Shown here piece by piece: positions 45,357 through 53,845 of a stretch of DNA of 64,000 nucleotides. The notes under the pieces were generated by a model. It was not told where the DNA came from. It did not search any database and was given only the letters and a program-made list of their open reading frames with translations. Each line of letters starts with the position of its first letter. Positions within the stretch are counted from its first letter, which is position 1. A program made the position numbers and the translations under genes. Location of the stretch: NCBI GenBank assembly GCA_044376575.1, contig JBILKR010000001.1:158301-222300 (forward strand). Direction: 5' to 3'. This DNA comes from BA4 sp044376575 (lineage in GTDB: Bacteria > Bacteroidota > Bacteroidia > CAIKAF01).

Positions 45357-45374
45357 TCAACTGTAAGAATTAAA

Positions 45375-47594
45375 ATGAAAAAATTAGTATTCGTAGCATT
45401 GGTTTTTGTTGCCCTGTTTAATTCAGTATCGGGTCAGTCAAATAAAATTAAAAAAGCAGATCTTCAGTTTTCAAATTTACAATACAAGAGCGCCATCAAT
45501 ACTTACGAAAGGGTTGCTAAAAAAGACGCTAACGTATGGAGAAAACTGGCTGCCGCATATAAGTTTACAGGTAATGCTTCAAAAGCATTGAAATGCCTTC
45601 AGGAAATAGAAAAAAAGGGAGCATTGCAATCAGAAGACATTCTTTTATACGCAGAAGTGCTGAAGATGAATGCTAATTACGCAGAGGCAAACGCAAAAAT
45701 GAACGAATATGCTTTATCTCAACAAAGTGATTCCCGCTCTTCAGCGTATTTGAAAAACAAAACATATCATGAAAAACTTTTGACAGATCAGGGGCAGTTT
45801 GCAATCAAAGGATTAAATATCAATTCTTCGGAAAGTGATTTTGGAACTAGTTTTATGGGTAATCAGGTGGTGTTTGCCAGCAGCAGAATGGGATTAGGCT
45901 TTGTGCAATATGAATACAATTGGAATAGCCGTCGTTTCTTGGATTTATATTCATTTACACTGAATAAAAATAAAGCCACAAAAGTAAAAGCGTTAAGAGC
46001 GAATGGTAATATCAATGGTAAATATCACGAGGGTCCTGCAACTTTTTCTGCCGATGGGAATTATATGGTGTTCACTAGAGATAATTACAGTGCTGTTAAA
46101 TTGCTCGATTCTAAAGGAACAAGAACGCTGGAGTTGTGGTATGCTACAAAAAATAAAAAAAATCAATGGTCTGCACCTCAGCCAATGCCATTCAATAATA
46201 AAGATTTTAGTGTAGGTCATGCATCTTTAACCGCAGATGGAAAGCGTATTTATTTTGTAAGTGATATGCCTGGCGGATTAGGCCAAACAGACATTTACTA
46301 TTCAGATAAAATGTCAGATGGTTCATGGGGAGCTCCTGTAAACGCAGGAAATAAAATCAATACCGAAGGAAAAGAAATGTTCCCTTTCATTCATGAATCA
46401 GGAATTTTATTTTTTGCCAGCGATGGTCATCCCGGTATTGGAGGGCTGGATATTTTTTATGCCACTGCAAAAGGAAAGTCTTTTGGCAATCCTGTAAATG
46501 TTGGAGTTCCGGTGAATGGTTCTGCAGATGATTTTGCATTTATTCTCGATAAGGAAATGAAAAACGGATATTTTAGTTCCGACAGAAAAACAGGAAAAGG
46601 TTCGGATGATATTTATCGTGTAGACGTGCTAAAACCATTTAAAGTAACTAAGCGAATTGAAGGAGTTGTTACTGATAAATTCAAATCATCTCCGCTTCCG
46701 GGAGCAACGGTGCATTTATATGATGAAAACAATCAGATTATTGCCACTGTAGTTGCTGATGAAAAGGGACAATATGCATTTGATGTAGAGCCCGACAAGA
46801 CATTTACTTTAGAAAGCAGTAAAGATGGATATTATGAAGGGAAAAAACCGGTTTCTAGTAAATCGGATATTGATGTAATTAAAGCGGATATTCAAATTGA
46901 AAAAATTCCTGAAATTTCACTGCTTTGTTTGATTACAGATAAACAAACCAATCGTCCACTTCCTAATGCAACGTTAATCATTAAAGACAAAAATACAGGA
47001 AAAGAGATTGCCAATTATAAAACCACTGCTGATGGTTTATGGCATAAAGACCTGGAGAGCGCTAAAATCAATGATAAATTATCTTACGAAGTTTCTGTTG
47101 CTTGCGATGGCTATTTAACTAAGAAAACAGAATTTAATCATACAATTCTAAAACAAGGAGAAATTAAAATCCATGAAAACTTAGATTTGGCAATGAACAA
47201 ATTGGAAGTTGGAATGGATTTGGCTAAATTAATTGACATTAAGCCCATTTATTTTGACTTGGGTAAATATAATATCAGACCTGATGCTGCTTTAGAATTG
47301 GATAAAATTGCGGCCATCATGAAAGAATATCCTAACATGGTGATTGAGCTGGGTTCTCATACAGATTGCCGAAGCAGCGCATCGTTTAACTTGAAACTGA
47401 GTGATAATCGCGCAAAATCATCAGCACAATACATCGTTAGCAAAGGAATTGATTCAAAAAGAATATCTGGAAAAGGATTTGGAGAAACAAAGTTGTTGAA
47501 TGGCTGCGCCTGCGAAGGAAATGTAAAAAGCACATGCAGTGAAGAAGAGCATCAGCGTAACCGACGCACTGAATTTATCATTGTAAAAATGTAA
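45375..47594 (+). CDS. PorE-like OmpA-family protein (TPR, PD40, CRD, OmpA)
   Basis: The protein has 739 residues. A signal peptide is followed by TPR-like helices (residues about 25-130), a PD40-type propeller (GHASLTADGKRIYFVSDMPG, FFASDGHPGIGGLDIFYA), a carboxypeptidase-regulatory/CNA-B pair (GVVTDKFKSSPLPGATVHLY, LPNATLIIKD) and an OmpA C-terminal domain (YFDLGKYNIRPDA, LSDNRAKSSAQYIV, NRRTEFIIVK). This is the architecture of P. gingivalis PorE, a T9SS lipoprotein that binds peptidoglycan. No lipobox cysteine is clear here. It lies 18 nt downstream of the PorP/SprF gene and ends at a terminator. A paralogue near a cargo gene probably anchors that adhesin. Confidence 0.88.
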   Translation: MKKLVFVALVFVALFNSVSGQSNKIKKADLQFSNLQYKSAINTYERVAKKDANVWRKLAAAYKFTGNASKALKCLQEIEKKGALQSEDILLYAEVLKMNANYAEANAKMNEYALSQQSDSRSSAYLKNKTYHEKLLTDQGQFAIKGLNINSSESDFGTSFMGNQVVFASSRMGLGFVQYEYNWNSRRFLDLYSFTLNKNKATKVKALRANGNINGKYHEGPATFSADGNYMVFTRDNYSAVKLLDSKGTRTLELWYATKNKKNQWSAPQPMPFNNKDFSVGHASLTADGKRIYFVSDMPGGLGQTDIYYSDKMSDGSWGAPVNAGNKINTEGKEMFPFIHESGILFFASDGHPGIGGLDIFYATAKGKSFGNPVNVGVPVNGSADDFAFILDKEMKNGYFSSDRKTGKGSDDIYRVDVLKPFKVTKRIEGVVTDKFKSSPLPGATVHLYDENNQIIATVVADEKGQYAFDVEPDKTFTLESSKDGYYEGKKPVSSKSDIDVIKADIQIEKIPEISLLCLITDKQTNRPLPNATLIIKDKNTGKEIANYKTTADGLWHKDLESAKINDKLSYEVSVACDGYLTKKTEFNHTILKQGEIKIHENLDLAMNKLEVGMDLAKLIDIKPIYFDLGKYNIRPDAALELDKIAAIMKEYPNMVIELGSHTDCRSSASFNLKLSDNRAKSSAQYIVSKGIDSKRISGKGFGETKLLNGCACEGNVKSTCSEEEHQRNRRTEFIIVKM

Positions 47595-47632
47595 TTGATC
47601 TTTACCTAACCTTAGGTATAAATTTTACCTAC

Positions 47633-47665
47633 AAAATGGGATTGTATAACATACAATCCCATTTT
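47633..47665. terminator. Hairpin terminator after adhesin operon
   Basis: AAAATGGGATTGTAT (47633-47647) and ATACAATCCCATTTT (47651-47665) are perfect 15-bp arms with a 3-nt loop, followed by a T-rich run. It ends the 38389-47594 operon 38 nt after the last stop. Confidence 0.88.
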
Positions 47666-47672
47666 ATTTTTG
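47642..47672 (+). promoter_or_regulatory. -33/-7 promoter of heme operon, overlapping the terminator
   Basis: TTG (47642-47644), 20-nt spacer, TATTTTTG (47665-47672), 18 nt before the first gene. The -33 element lies inside the left arm of the upstream terminator and the -7 box begins in its right arm. Confidence 0.65.
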
Positions 47673-47690
47673 TGCACTAAATAATAAAAA

Positions 47691-48935
47691 ATGAAAAAGA
47701 TTTTTACGTTGATAATTGCATTGATTCCAACTTTTATGAATGCTCAAATTCCTGATAGTGTAATTATAGGTGCTCAGTACGCTAATACTGCATTTTACAG
47801 CATGCAAAACGGAGTAGTTGGCACTATCCCGAATAATAACTGGGACATTGCCATCGCAACGTATTCAATTCAAACAGCGTCCATTAAAATTAACGGAGCA
47901 AAAGGTGTTCGGTTATGGAAATATACTGCAGGAGATACCACCGCATGGAATAATTTAGATACTGCAGGGATAGCATCATCTACTGGTTGGACAGAGTGCT
48001 TTGACAACGATACAACAATGATGTTCAGTGCTTTTGAAACCGGGATGACAGGTCACCCTAATTATGGTTGGGGAATTTATAATAGCGTAACACATGATGT
48101 AAACGGAATAGCCCTCTTCGTTATTAAAGGGATGGATAATGTGTACAGAAAAATTTGGATTAAAAATCAGAAAGCGATTGGAAACAGCATGACTATTCGT
48201 CGCTCACATTTAGATAATTCAAACGACACCACAGTAACATTTTCTAAAGATTATAACACTAAAAATTATATCTACATGTCCCTTTCTGCAATGTCAGTAT
48301 TGGATCAGGAGCCGGCATCAAATACCTATGATTTGATTTTTGATCAATATGCCGCATTTATTAATCCTCCAGGAATTCGTTATCCGGTGGCAGGTGTTCG
48401 TTTAAACAGAAATATTTTTGCAGCAGAAGCTTCAGGTATTCACCCTAACGATGCTGTATTTACAAACTATTCTTTTGTAAACAACATGACGGTGATTGGA
48501 CACGACTGGAAAATTCAACCTCCTCCGGTTTGGATAATAGTTGATTCGCTTTCTTATTTTGTAGAAGATCAGGCAAATAATATTTGGCAAATGTGGTTCA
48601 CGGCATTCTCTGGTGGTGGTGCAGGTAAATATGTTTTTAATAAACGTCAGGTGGGCATTGCTTCTATCGATCCTGTTTCTTCATCAACGGTTTCGGTTTA
48701 TCCAAATCCGGCACAAGATCAAATCCAGATTCGATATGCTGCAAACCGTGATGCTCAAATGTCGTTGGTTGATTTAATAGGTAAAACAATAATGAACAGA
48801 ATTCTTCCTTCAACGCAGGGTGTAGAAAATAATTTTTCACTTGATCTATTCTCGCATCAGATATCTAGTGGAATTTATATTCTACAGTTAGAATTGGATG
48901 GGAAAATAAGCACTCAAAAATTAATTATTCAATAA
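47691..48935 (+). CDS. HmuY-like heme-binding T9SS type A secreted protein
   Basis: The protein has 414 residues. A signal peptide ends near FMNAQ. The body carries HmuY-family landmarks: NNNWDIAIATYS, NTYDLIFDQYAAFIN, VIGHDWKIQPP, WQMWFTAFSGGGAGKY. These match the lipoprotein at 51183 in order. The last 80 residues are a T9SS type A domain (SVYPNPAQDQIQIRY to the end). HmuY proteins bind heme and pass it to HmuR-type TonB receptors. This one would be released or anchored by T9SS, unlike the lipidated one. It opens the operon and is preceded by a clear promoter. Heme ligands (two His or Met) were not mapped. Confidence 0.82.
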   Translation: MKKIFTLIIALIPTFMNAQIPDSVIIGAQYANTAFYSMQNGVVGTIPNNNWDIAIATYSIQTASIKINGAKGVRLWKYTAGDTTAWNNLDTAGIASSTGWTECFDNDTTMMFSAFETGMTGHPNYGWGIYNSVTHDVNGIALFVIKGMDNVYRKIWIKNQKAIGNSMTIRRSHLDNSNDTTVTFSKDYNTKNYIYMSLSAMSVLDQEPASNTYDLIFDQYAAFINPPGIRYPVAGVRLNRNIFAAEASGIHPNDAVFTNYSFVNNMTVIGHDWKIQPPPVWIIVDSLSYFVEDQANNIWQMWFTAFSGGGAGKYVFNKRQVGIASIDPVSSSTVSVYPNPAQDQIQIRYAANRDAQMSLVDLIGKTIMNRILPSTQGVENNFSLDLFSHQISSGIYILQLELDGKISTQKLIIQ

Positions 48936-48943
48936 TTGGTCAA

Positions 48944-51181
48944 TTGAAAAGAATTTATTTCATCTTCTTATTCGCATTATATTGGGCTGATTTATCAGCC
49001 CAATTTGCGTTATTGAAGGTGATGGATTCTTCACAAAAGAAGCCAGTTTCAGAAGCCCATGTGCTGATTGAAGATTTCTCAGGTAAAAAATTTTATGAAA
49101 TCACAAATGCAAAAGGTGAAGTAAAAAATCCATTACTTGATAAGGCAGGAATAATAAAAATATCTCACGTAGGTTTTGAAAACATTTACGACACCATACT
49201 GCCCAATCAATCCTATACATTTTCTTTGCTGCCTTCAACCGTTAATGTTCCTGGATATGTGGTGACATCACATGCCATTCCAACAAAAATCAATGAGTCT
49301 GTTTTTAATGTTACGGTGATTGATAAACAACGGATTCAGGCTCAGGCGGCAATGAATCTCAGGGACTTATTGTTGCAGGATGTAAACATTAAAATTTCGC
49401 AGGATGCCATTTTGGGAAGCGGAATAAAAATGCAGGGCATTGGTGGCGAAAACGTAAAAATTATGATTGATGGAGTTCCGGTGATTGGCCGATTAGACGG
49501 CAATATTGATTTGAGTCAACTCCCATTAAACAACATTGAACAAGTAGAAATTATTCAGGGTCCCTCTTCTGTAACCTATGGAACGAATGCATTGGGTGGA
49601 GTGATCAACTTAATCACAAAAAAGAATGTGAATCACTTGCTTGAAGGCAATATCAATGCCTATTATGAATCCGTAGGTAATTATAATGTGGATGGTCGAG
49701 TTTCGTTTCAAAAGGGCAAACAAATGATTCAGCTATCCGGAGGGCGATATTTTTTTGATGGATATACAACAACAGATTCAATCAAGCGATTCTTGCAGTG
49801 GAAGCCCAAAGAACAATACTTCACTGAATTGCAGATGGGAAGAGGCATCGGCAAGATGAATCTACGACTCAATAGTGGGTTTTTTCATGAAATTATAGAA
49901 AATAAAGGCGTTCCTGAGTCGCCATTTTATATCACTGCTACTGACCAATATTTTAGAACCATCCGCACGCAACACAGTGCGTTTCTTACCGGTTTTTTTC
50001 TCCCGAATCATCATCTCGACATTACAGTTTCTTACTCTTATTTTCATCGCCGCCGACAAACCTTCAGAAAAGATCTCGTGTCGCTGGATAAAAATTTAAT
50101 CGATGAAAATGCTGATGAATTTCAGAGTGTGATGAGCAGGGGGATGTATAACTGGAAAAATTCCAATCGCAGAATTAGTCTGATGGCCGGTTATGAAGTG
50201 AATTATGAAACGGCAAAAGGACAGCGAATTAAAGACTTGTATCAATGGATGGGAGATGCAGCTGTGTTTACCAGCATTGAATTTAAACCCGTTAAAACGT
50301 TACTTATAAAAGCGTCCGTTCGTGGTGGATTTCATTCGCGTTATACCTTACCTGTTATTCCTTCTTTGCATATTAAATATGACATTACAAAACAACTCAG
50401 TCTGCGAGGCTCCTATTCCAGAGGATTTCGAGCGCCGTCTTTAAAAGAATTGTTTTTTGAATTTGTAGATATGAATCATACCATTTTCGGAAATCCGAAT
50501 TTGAAAGCAGAGAATTCTCATCAATTCAATGCAACAGTAAATTATGGTATTAAAAAAGAAAAATGGAATTTGAATATTCAGGCACTTGGCTTTTATAACG
50601 ATATTCAAGATCAGATCCGTTCCGTTGCTGTATCAATTACACCGGACTCATTGATTTACAGAAATGAAAATATTAATCGCTTCCAAAGTGTCGGAGCACA
50701 AATGAATGCTTCATTTACGTATGCTGATTTTACAATTGCTGTTTCGGGCTCATATACTGGAGTAATCAACAGTCTAAATGATTTGGCCAATGGAAATAAT
50801 ACTTTTGTATTCTATCCGGAAATTCAAACCACAACAGGATATAATTTTACCAAGTGGGGTGGAGCATTAAATGTCTTCGTAAAGTACAATGGAAAACAAC
50901 CTGTATTGTACTCTCGATATGATGAGCAAACAAAAGGCGACGTATTGGAAGAGGGATTTATAGATACATTTACAAATCTTGACGTGTCATACACACAGAA
51001 ATTTTTTAAAAATAGGTTGCTCTTCGGTGTATATGGAAAAAACCTCTTGAATGTTACCAATGTGTTGCAAACAACAGGGCTTGGAATATCAGGTCCGCAT
51101 TCTTCCGGATCTGCATTCATGCCTGCAATGTGGGGGGCAACTGTTGGGTTCTCGATGAAGTATAATTTTATTGTGAATTAA
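48944..51181 (+). CDS. TonB-dependent heme receptor (HmuR-like)
   Basis: The protein has 745 residues. TTG 48944 is the start because it begins the signal peptide and the next ATG would cut it off; it follows the previous stop by 8 nt. A carboxypeptidase-like N-terminal domain (VLIEDFSGKKFYEITN) is followed by the plug (IKIMIDGVPVIG, GPSSVTYGTNALGG) and a 22-strand barrel. The heme-receptor boxes GFRAPSLKELFF and GNPNL are present with a histidine between them (NHTIFGNPNL), as in HemR-type receptors where this His helps pass heme. It imports heme across the outer membrane with TonB energy. The flanking HmuY-like genes support heme as substrate. Confidence 0.88.
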   Translation: MKRIYFIFLFALYWADLSAQFALLKVMDSSQKKPVSEAHVLIEDFSGKKFYEITNAKGEVKNPLLDKAGIIKISHVGFENIYDTILPNQSYTFSLLPSTVNVPGYVVTSHAIPTKINESVFNVTVIDKQRIQAQAAMNLRDLLLQDVNIKISQDAILGSGIKMQGIGGENVKIMIDGVPVIGRLDGNIDLSQLPLNNIEQVEIIQGPSSVTYGTNALGGVINLITKKNVNHLLEGNINAYYESVGNYNVDGRVSFQKGKQMIQLSGGRYFFDGYTTTDSIKRFLQWKPKEQYFTELQMGRGIGKMNLRLNSGFFHEIIENKGVPESPFYITATDQYFRTIRTQHSAFLTGFFLPNHHLDITVSYSYFHRRRQTFRKDLVSLDKNLIDENADEFQSVMSRGMYNWKNSNRRISLMAGYEVNYETAKGQRIKDLYQWMGDAAVFTSIEFKPVKTLLIKASVRGGFHSRYTLPVIPSLHIKYDITKQLSLRGSYSRGFRAPSLKELFFEFVDMNHTIFGNPNLKAENSHQFNATVNYGIKKEKWNLNIQALGFYNDIQDQIRSVAVSITPDSLIYRNENINRFQSVGAQMNASFTYADFTIAVSGSYTGVINSLNDLANGNNTFVFYPEIQTTTGYNFTKWGGALNVFVKYNGKQPVLYSRYDEQTKGDVLEEGFIDTFTNLDVSYTQKFFKNRLLFGVYGKNLLNVTNVLQTTGLGISGPHSSGSAFMPAMWGATVGFSMKYNFIVN

Positions 51182-51182
51182 A

Positions 51183-52187
51183 ATGAAAGCATTTCACTAT
51201 TTAATTTTGATCATTACTTTCTCAGTATTTACTTCTTGTTTTCAGGAAGATGAACCGGTTCCTCCTTATGTCTCTCCGCCGGGTGTTACAACTAATGTTG
51301 CTTCCATAGGTCCGCTGTACGACAAACAATTGTTTTATGATTTGGAAACAGACTCATTTATTAGAATAGTTGACAGAAATGTATGGGACCTGGCCTTAGA
51401 ATCCACTTCATCCGGGTACCACATTTTTCTCAATAGTTCAAAACTTATGAAAGTAGCCAGTACCGGTAATTCTGATTTTTCCATTACTTATTCTACGGTC
51501 GGACTTGACTGGAAATATGATAACAGCGGTGGATGGTCTGATAGCACCGCAATTGGTGAATGGGGTATAGAAACCTCGGGTAACGTAACTTCTTATGAAG
51601 AGGTTTATATTATTGACAGAGGACTTTCTCCTACAGGAAACAATATTGGATATAAAAAAATCAAAATACTCGGATTAAATAACAACAACTACCAAATTCA
51701 GTTTGCAAATCTGGACGGGTCATCATCTCAAATGATTACAATTCCTAAATCAGACAACCATCATTTTGTTTATTTATCATTTGATAATGGAGTTGTTGAT
51801 ATTGAGCCTCCCAAATCATCTTGGGATTTGCTCTTTACACAATACACAGCACTTGTGAAGCAGCAAAGTACTGGAATTATTGAAAATTATTCGGTAAACG
51901 GAACACTGCTGAATCCTCATCAGGTAGTGGCTTCCAGAGAATTTTCAAAATCATTTGAAGATATTTTGTTTTCTGATTTAGCGAATTATCAATACACAAA
52001 GAAAAGAGATATTATAGGCTATGATTGGAAAGATTATGATTTTGATTTATCAGTGTATATTATTTTCCCCAATAGAAATTATATTGTGAAATCTGTAGAG
52101 GGAAACTATTTTAAAATTCGATTTACGTCTTTTACCAATGATTTGGGAGAAAGGGGTTATCCAACATTTGAAGTGTCAAAATTTTAA
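51183..52187 (+). CDS. HmuY-family heme-binding lipoprotein
   Basis: The protein has 334 residues. A type II signal peptide (FSVFTSC, cysteine 19) predicts a lipidated surface protein. HmuY features run through it: RNVWDLALESTSSGYHIFLN, IKILGLNNNNYQIQFANLDGS, PPKSSWDLLFTQYTA, IGYDWKDYDFD, FKIRFTSFTNDLGERGYPTF. It should capture heme, possibly from host or environmental proteins, and hand it to the TonB receptor one base upstream. It is nearly adjacent to the receptor, so the pair is co-translated. A Lys/Cys-rich mini-protein starts 17 nt later. Confidence 0.92.
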   Translation: MKAFHYLILIITFSVFTSCFQEDEPVPPYVSPPGVTTNVASIGPLYDKQLFYDLETDSFIRIVDRNVWDLALESTSSGYHIFLNSSKLMKVASTGNSDFSITYSTVGLDWKYDNSGGWSDSTAIGEWGIETSGNVTSYEEVYIIDRGLSPTGNNIGYKKIKILGLNNNNYQIQFANLDGSSSQMITIPKSDNHHFVYLSFDNGVVDIEPPKSSWDLLFTQYTALVKQQSTGIIENYSVNGTLLNPHQVVASREFSKSFEDILFSDLANYQYTKKRDIIGYDWKDYDFDLSVYIIFPNRNYIVKSVEGNYFKIRFTSFTNDLGERGYPTFEVSKF

Positions 52188-52204
52188 TACCTTTTTTAAT
52201 TGGT

Positions 52205-52324
52205 ATGGGCAAGGATAAAGAAAAGAAAAAGAAAAAAAAGGGAAAAAAAGAAAAGCAAAAGAAGTGCTGTAAGAAGTATAAAAAAGGGAATCCCTGTTTA
52301 GATTGTCCCAAACAAAAATACTAA
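52205..52324 (+). CDS. 39-residue lysine/cysteine-rich peptide at end of heme operon
   Basis: ATG 52205 to TAA 52324. The sequence is highly basic: MGKDKEKKKKKKGKKEKQKK, then CCKKYKKGNPCLDCPKQKY. Four cysteines form a CC...CxxC pattern that could bind zinc, iron-sulphur or heme-iron; the first 20 residues are a lysine tail that would stick to membranes, nucleic acid or acidic proteins. No signal peptide, so it is cytoplasmic. It follows the HmuY lipoprotein by 17 nt in the same direction and may be co-transcribed. I recognise no named family. The low-complexity lysine run is from AAA/AAG codons, so an accidental frame is possible, but the clean start, stop and cysteine pattern argue for a gene. 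Confidence 0.6.
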   Translation: MGKDKEKKKKKKGKKEKQKKCCKKYKKGNPCLDCPKQKY

Positions 52325-52343
52325 GTGTATTTTGTACACTAAA

Positions 52344-53132
52344 TTAAAGCGAAGGAGTTCTTCCGCCGTCAACTGGGATATTGATGCCGGTGATATATCC
52401 TGCAGCGGGCGAGGCAAGAAAAGCAACAACTCCTCCAATTTCAGCAGGATCACCAAATCGTTTCATTGGAATTTCATATAGCATTTGTTTTTCTATTTGT
52501 TCGACGCCTACACTTTCTTTATTCGCTTTATTTTTTATAATATTTTCCAGTCTTCCTGTTTTGGTTGCTCCAGGAAGCACATTGTTAACCGTAATACCAT
52601 AACCGGCAACTTCATTTGCCAGTGTTTTCGACCAGTTGGCTACAGCGCCCCGAATGGTATTGGAAACCCCAAGGTTGGGCAAAGGCGCCTTCACTGACGT
52701 TGAAATAATATTAATAATTCTTCCATATCCACTCGCAATCATTCCATCAAGTACTAGTTGAGCAAGCAAGTGATTACAAACTAAATGCTGGTTGAATACC
52801 TGAATAAATTTCTCAGCATCTTCTTCAATTAATTTTCCTGCTGCTGGTCCGCCCGTATTGTTAACCAGAATGTGTATCTCATTGCCTTTTGAAATATACT
52901 GTTGAACAACAGATTTAACCTGATCTGGATTAGAAAAGTCTGCAACCAGGTAATGGTGTTTTTGATGTTTAATATTGAAAAGAGATTTTTTTACATTTTC
53001 CAGCTCTTCTTCATTTCTTGCCATTATCGTAACACTTGCACCCAATAGCGCGAGTTCCTGTGCAACAGCCTTACCTATTCCCTGACTGCCACCACCAACC
53101 AATGCTCTTTTACCGGTTAAATCCAGATTCAT
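52344..53132 (-). CDS. Short-chain dehydrogenase/reductase (SDR) family
   Basis: The protein has 262 residues from ATG 53132, which begins the usual MNLDLTGKRALV; an ATG 21 nt upstream is less likely. The classical SDR pattern is present: glycine-rich cofactor loop GGGSQGIGKAVA, NNTGGPAAG (instead of NNAG), and a C-terminal INIPVDGGRTPSL. The usual Ser-Tyr-Lys triad position reads S-T-S-V then a non-tyrosine context (VSNTIRGAVANWSK), so the active-site Tyr-x-x-x-Lys is not obvious and the enzyme may be atypical. Substrate unknown. It converges on the Lys/Cys peptide and diverges from the 3-HAO gene. Confidence 0.82.
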   Translation of the reverse strand: MNLDLTGKRALVGGGSQGIGKAVAQELALLGASVTIMARNEEELENVKKSLFNIKHQKHHYLVADFSNPDQVKSVVQQYISKGNEIHILVNNTGGPAAGKLIEEDAEKFIQVFNQHLVCNHLLAQLVLDGMIASGYGRIINIISTSVKAPLPNLGVSNTIRGAVANWSKTLANEVAGYGITVNNVLPGATKTGRLENIIKNKANKESVGVEQIEKQMLYEIPMKRFGDPAEIGGVVAFLASPAAGYITGINIPVDGGRTPSL

Positions 53133-53227
53133 AGAGATATATTTTAATTCCAAAATTAGTTTTAAATATCAATAGAATACCTAACATGAATTGATTTTAA
53201 TAACTTTATATTAAATAATTCATAGTT

Positions 53228-53755
53228 ATGGAAATGCAAAGACCATTTAATATAAAACAATGGATAGACGAACATCGCCACTTGCTTAAGCCTCCGGTAA
53301 ATAATAAACAGGTATGGCAGGATGCTGAATTCATAGTGATGGTAGTGGGAGGTCCCAATGCCAGAAAAGATTATCATTACAATGAAGGTGAAGAGTTCTT
53401 TTATCAACTGGAAGGCAACATCAATGTAATTATTCAGGAAAATGGTAAAAGAGTTGAGGTTCCCATCAATGAAGGAGATATTTTTTTACTGCCTCCTAAA
53501 GTACCACATTCACCGGCCAGAACAGAAGGGTCTATCGGATTGGTAATCGAAAGAAAAAGAAGAGATGGGGAAAAAGATGGGTTGTTGTGGTTCTGTGAAT
53601 CATGTAATCATAAATTATTTGAAGAGTATTTTCCATTAACCAATATTGAGAAAGACTTTCATGCTGTGTTTGAAAAGTTTTATACTTCTTTGGATCTTAG
53701 AACATGTAAAAATTGTGGCACTGTGATGGAAGCGCCGATGAAATATCAGAAATAA
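53228..53755 (+). CDS. nbaC: 3-hydroxyanthranilate 3,4-dioxygenase
   Basis: The protein has 175 residues. A cupin core holds the iron ligands (KDYHYNEGEEFFYQLEG: His and Glu; PPKVPHSPAR: second His), and a C-terminal rubredoxin-like site has two CxxC pairs (CESCNHKL, CKNCGTVM). This C-terminal zinc/iron site is the mark of bacterial HAO. It cleaves 3-hydroxyanthranilate to the semialdehyde that cyclises to quinolinate, in tryptophan breakdown and NAD synthesis by the kynurenine route. It stands alone, divergent from the SDR; no other kynurenine gene is in the window. Confidence 0.94.
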   Translation: MEMQRPFNIKQWIDEHRHLLKPPVNNKQVWQDAEFIVMVVGGPNARKDYHYNEGEEFFYQLEGNINVIIQENGKRVEVPINEGDIFLLPPKVPHSPARTEGSIGLVIERKRRDGEKDGLLWFCESCNHKLFEEYFPLTNIEKDFHAVFEKFYTSLDLRTCKNCGTVMEAPMKYQK

Positions 53756-53788
53756 ACCCAAAAATATTTTTTCGATTTAATTATTTTT

Positions 53789-53796
53789 TATATTTG
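53789..53796 (+). promoter_or_regulatory. Predicted -7 box of the Gly-rich paralogue cluster
   Basis: TATATTTG matches TAnnTTTG, 50 nt before the first of three tandem paralogues. No TTG -33 was seen. Confidence 0.5.
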
Positions 53797-53845
53797 ATAA
53801 TACGCTGTTTATAAGCAAATAAACCTTGAATATTAATTTATCACT

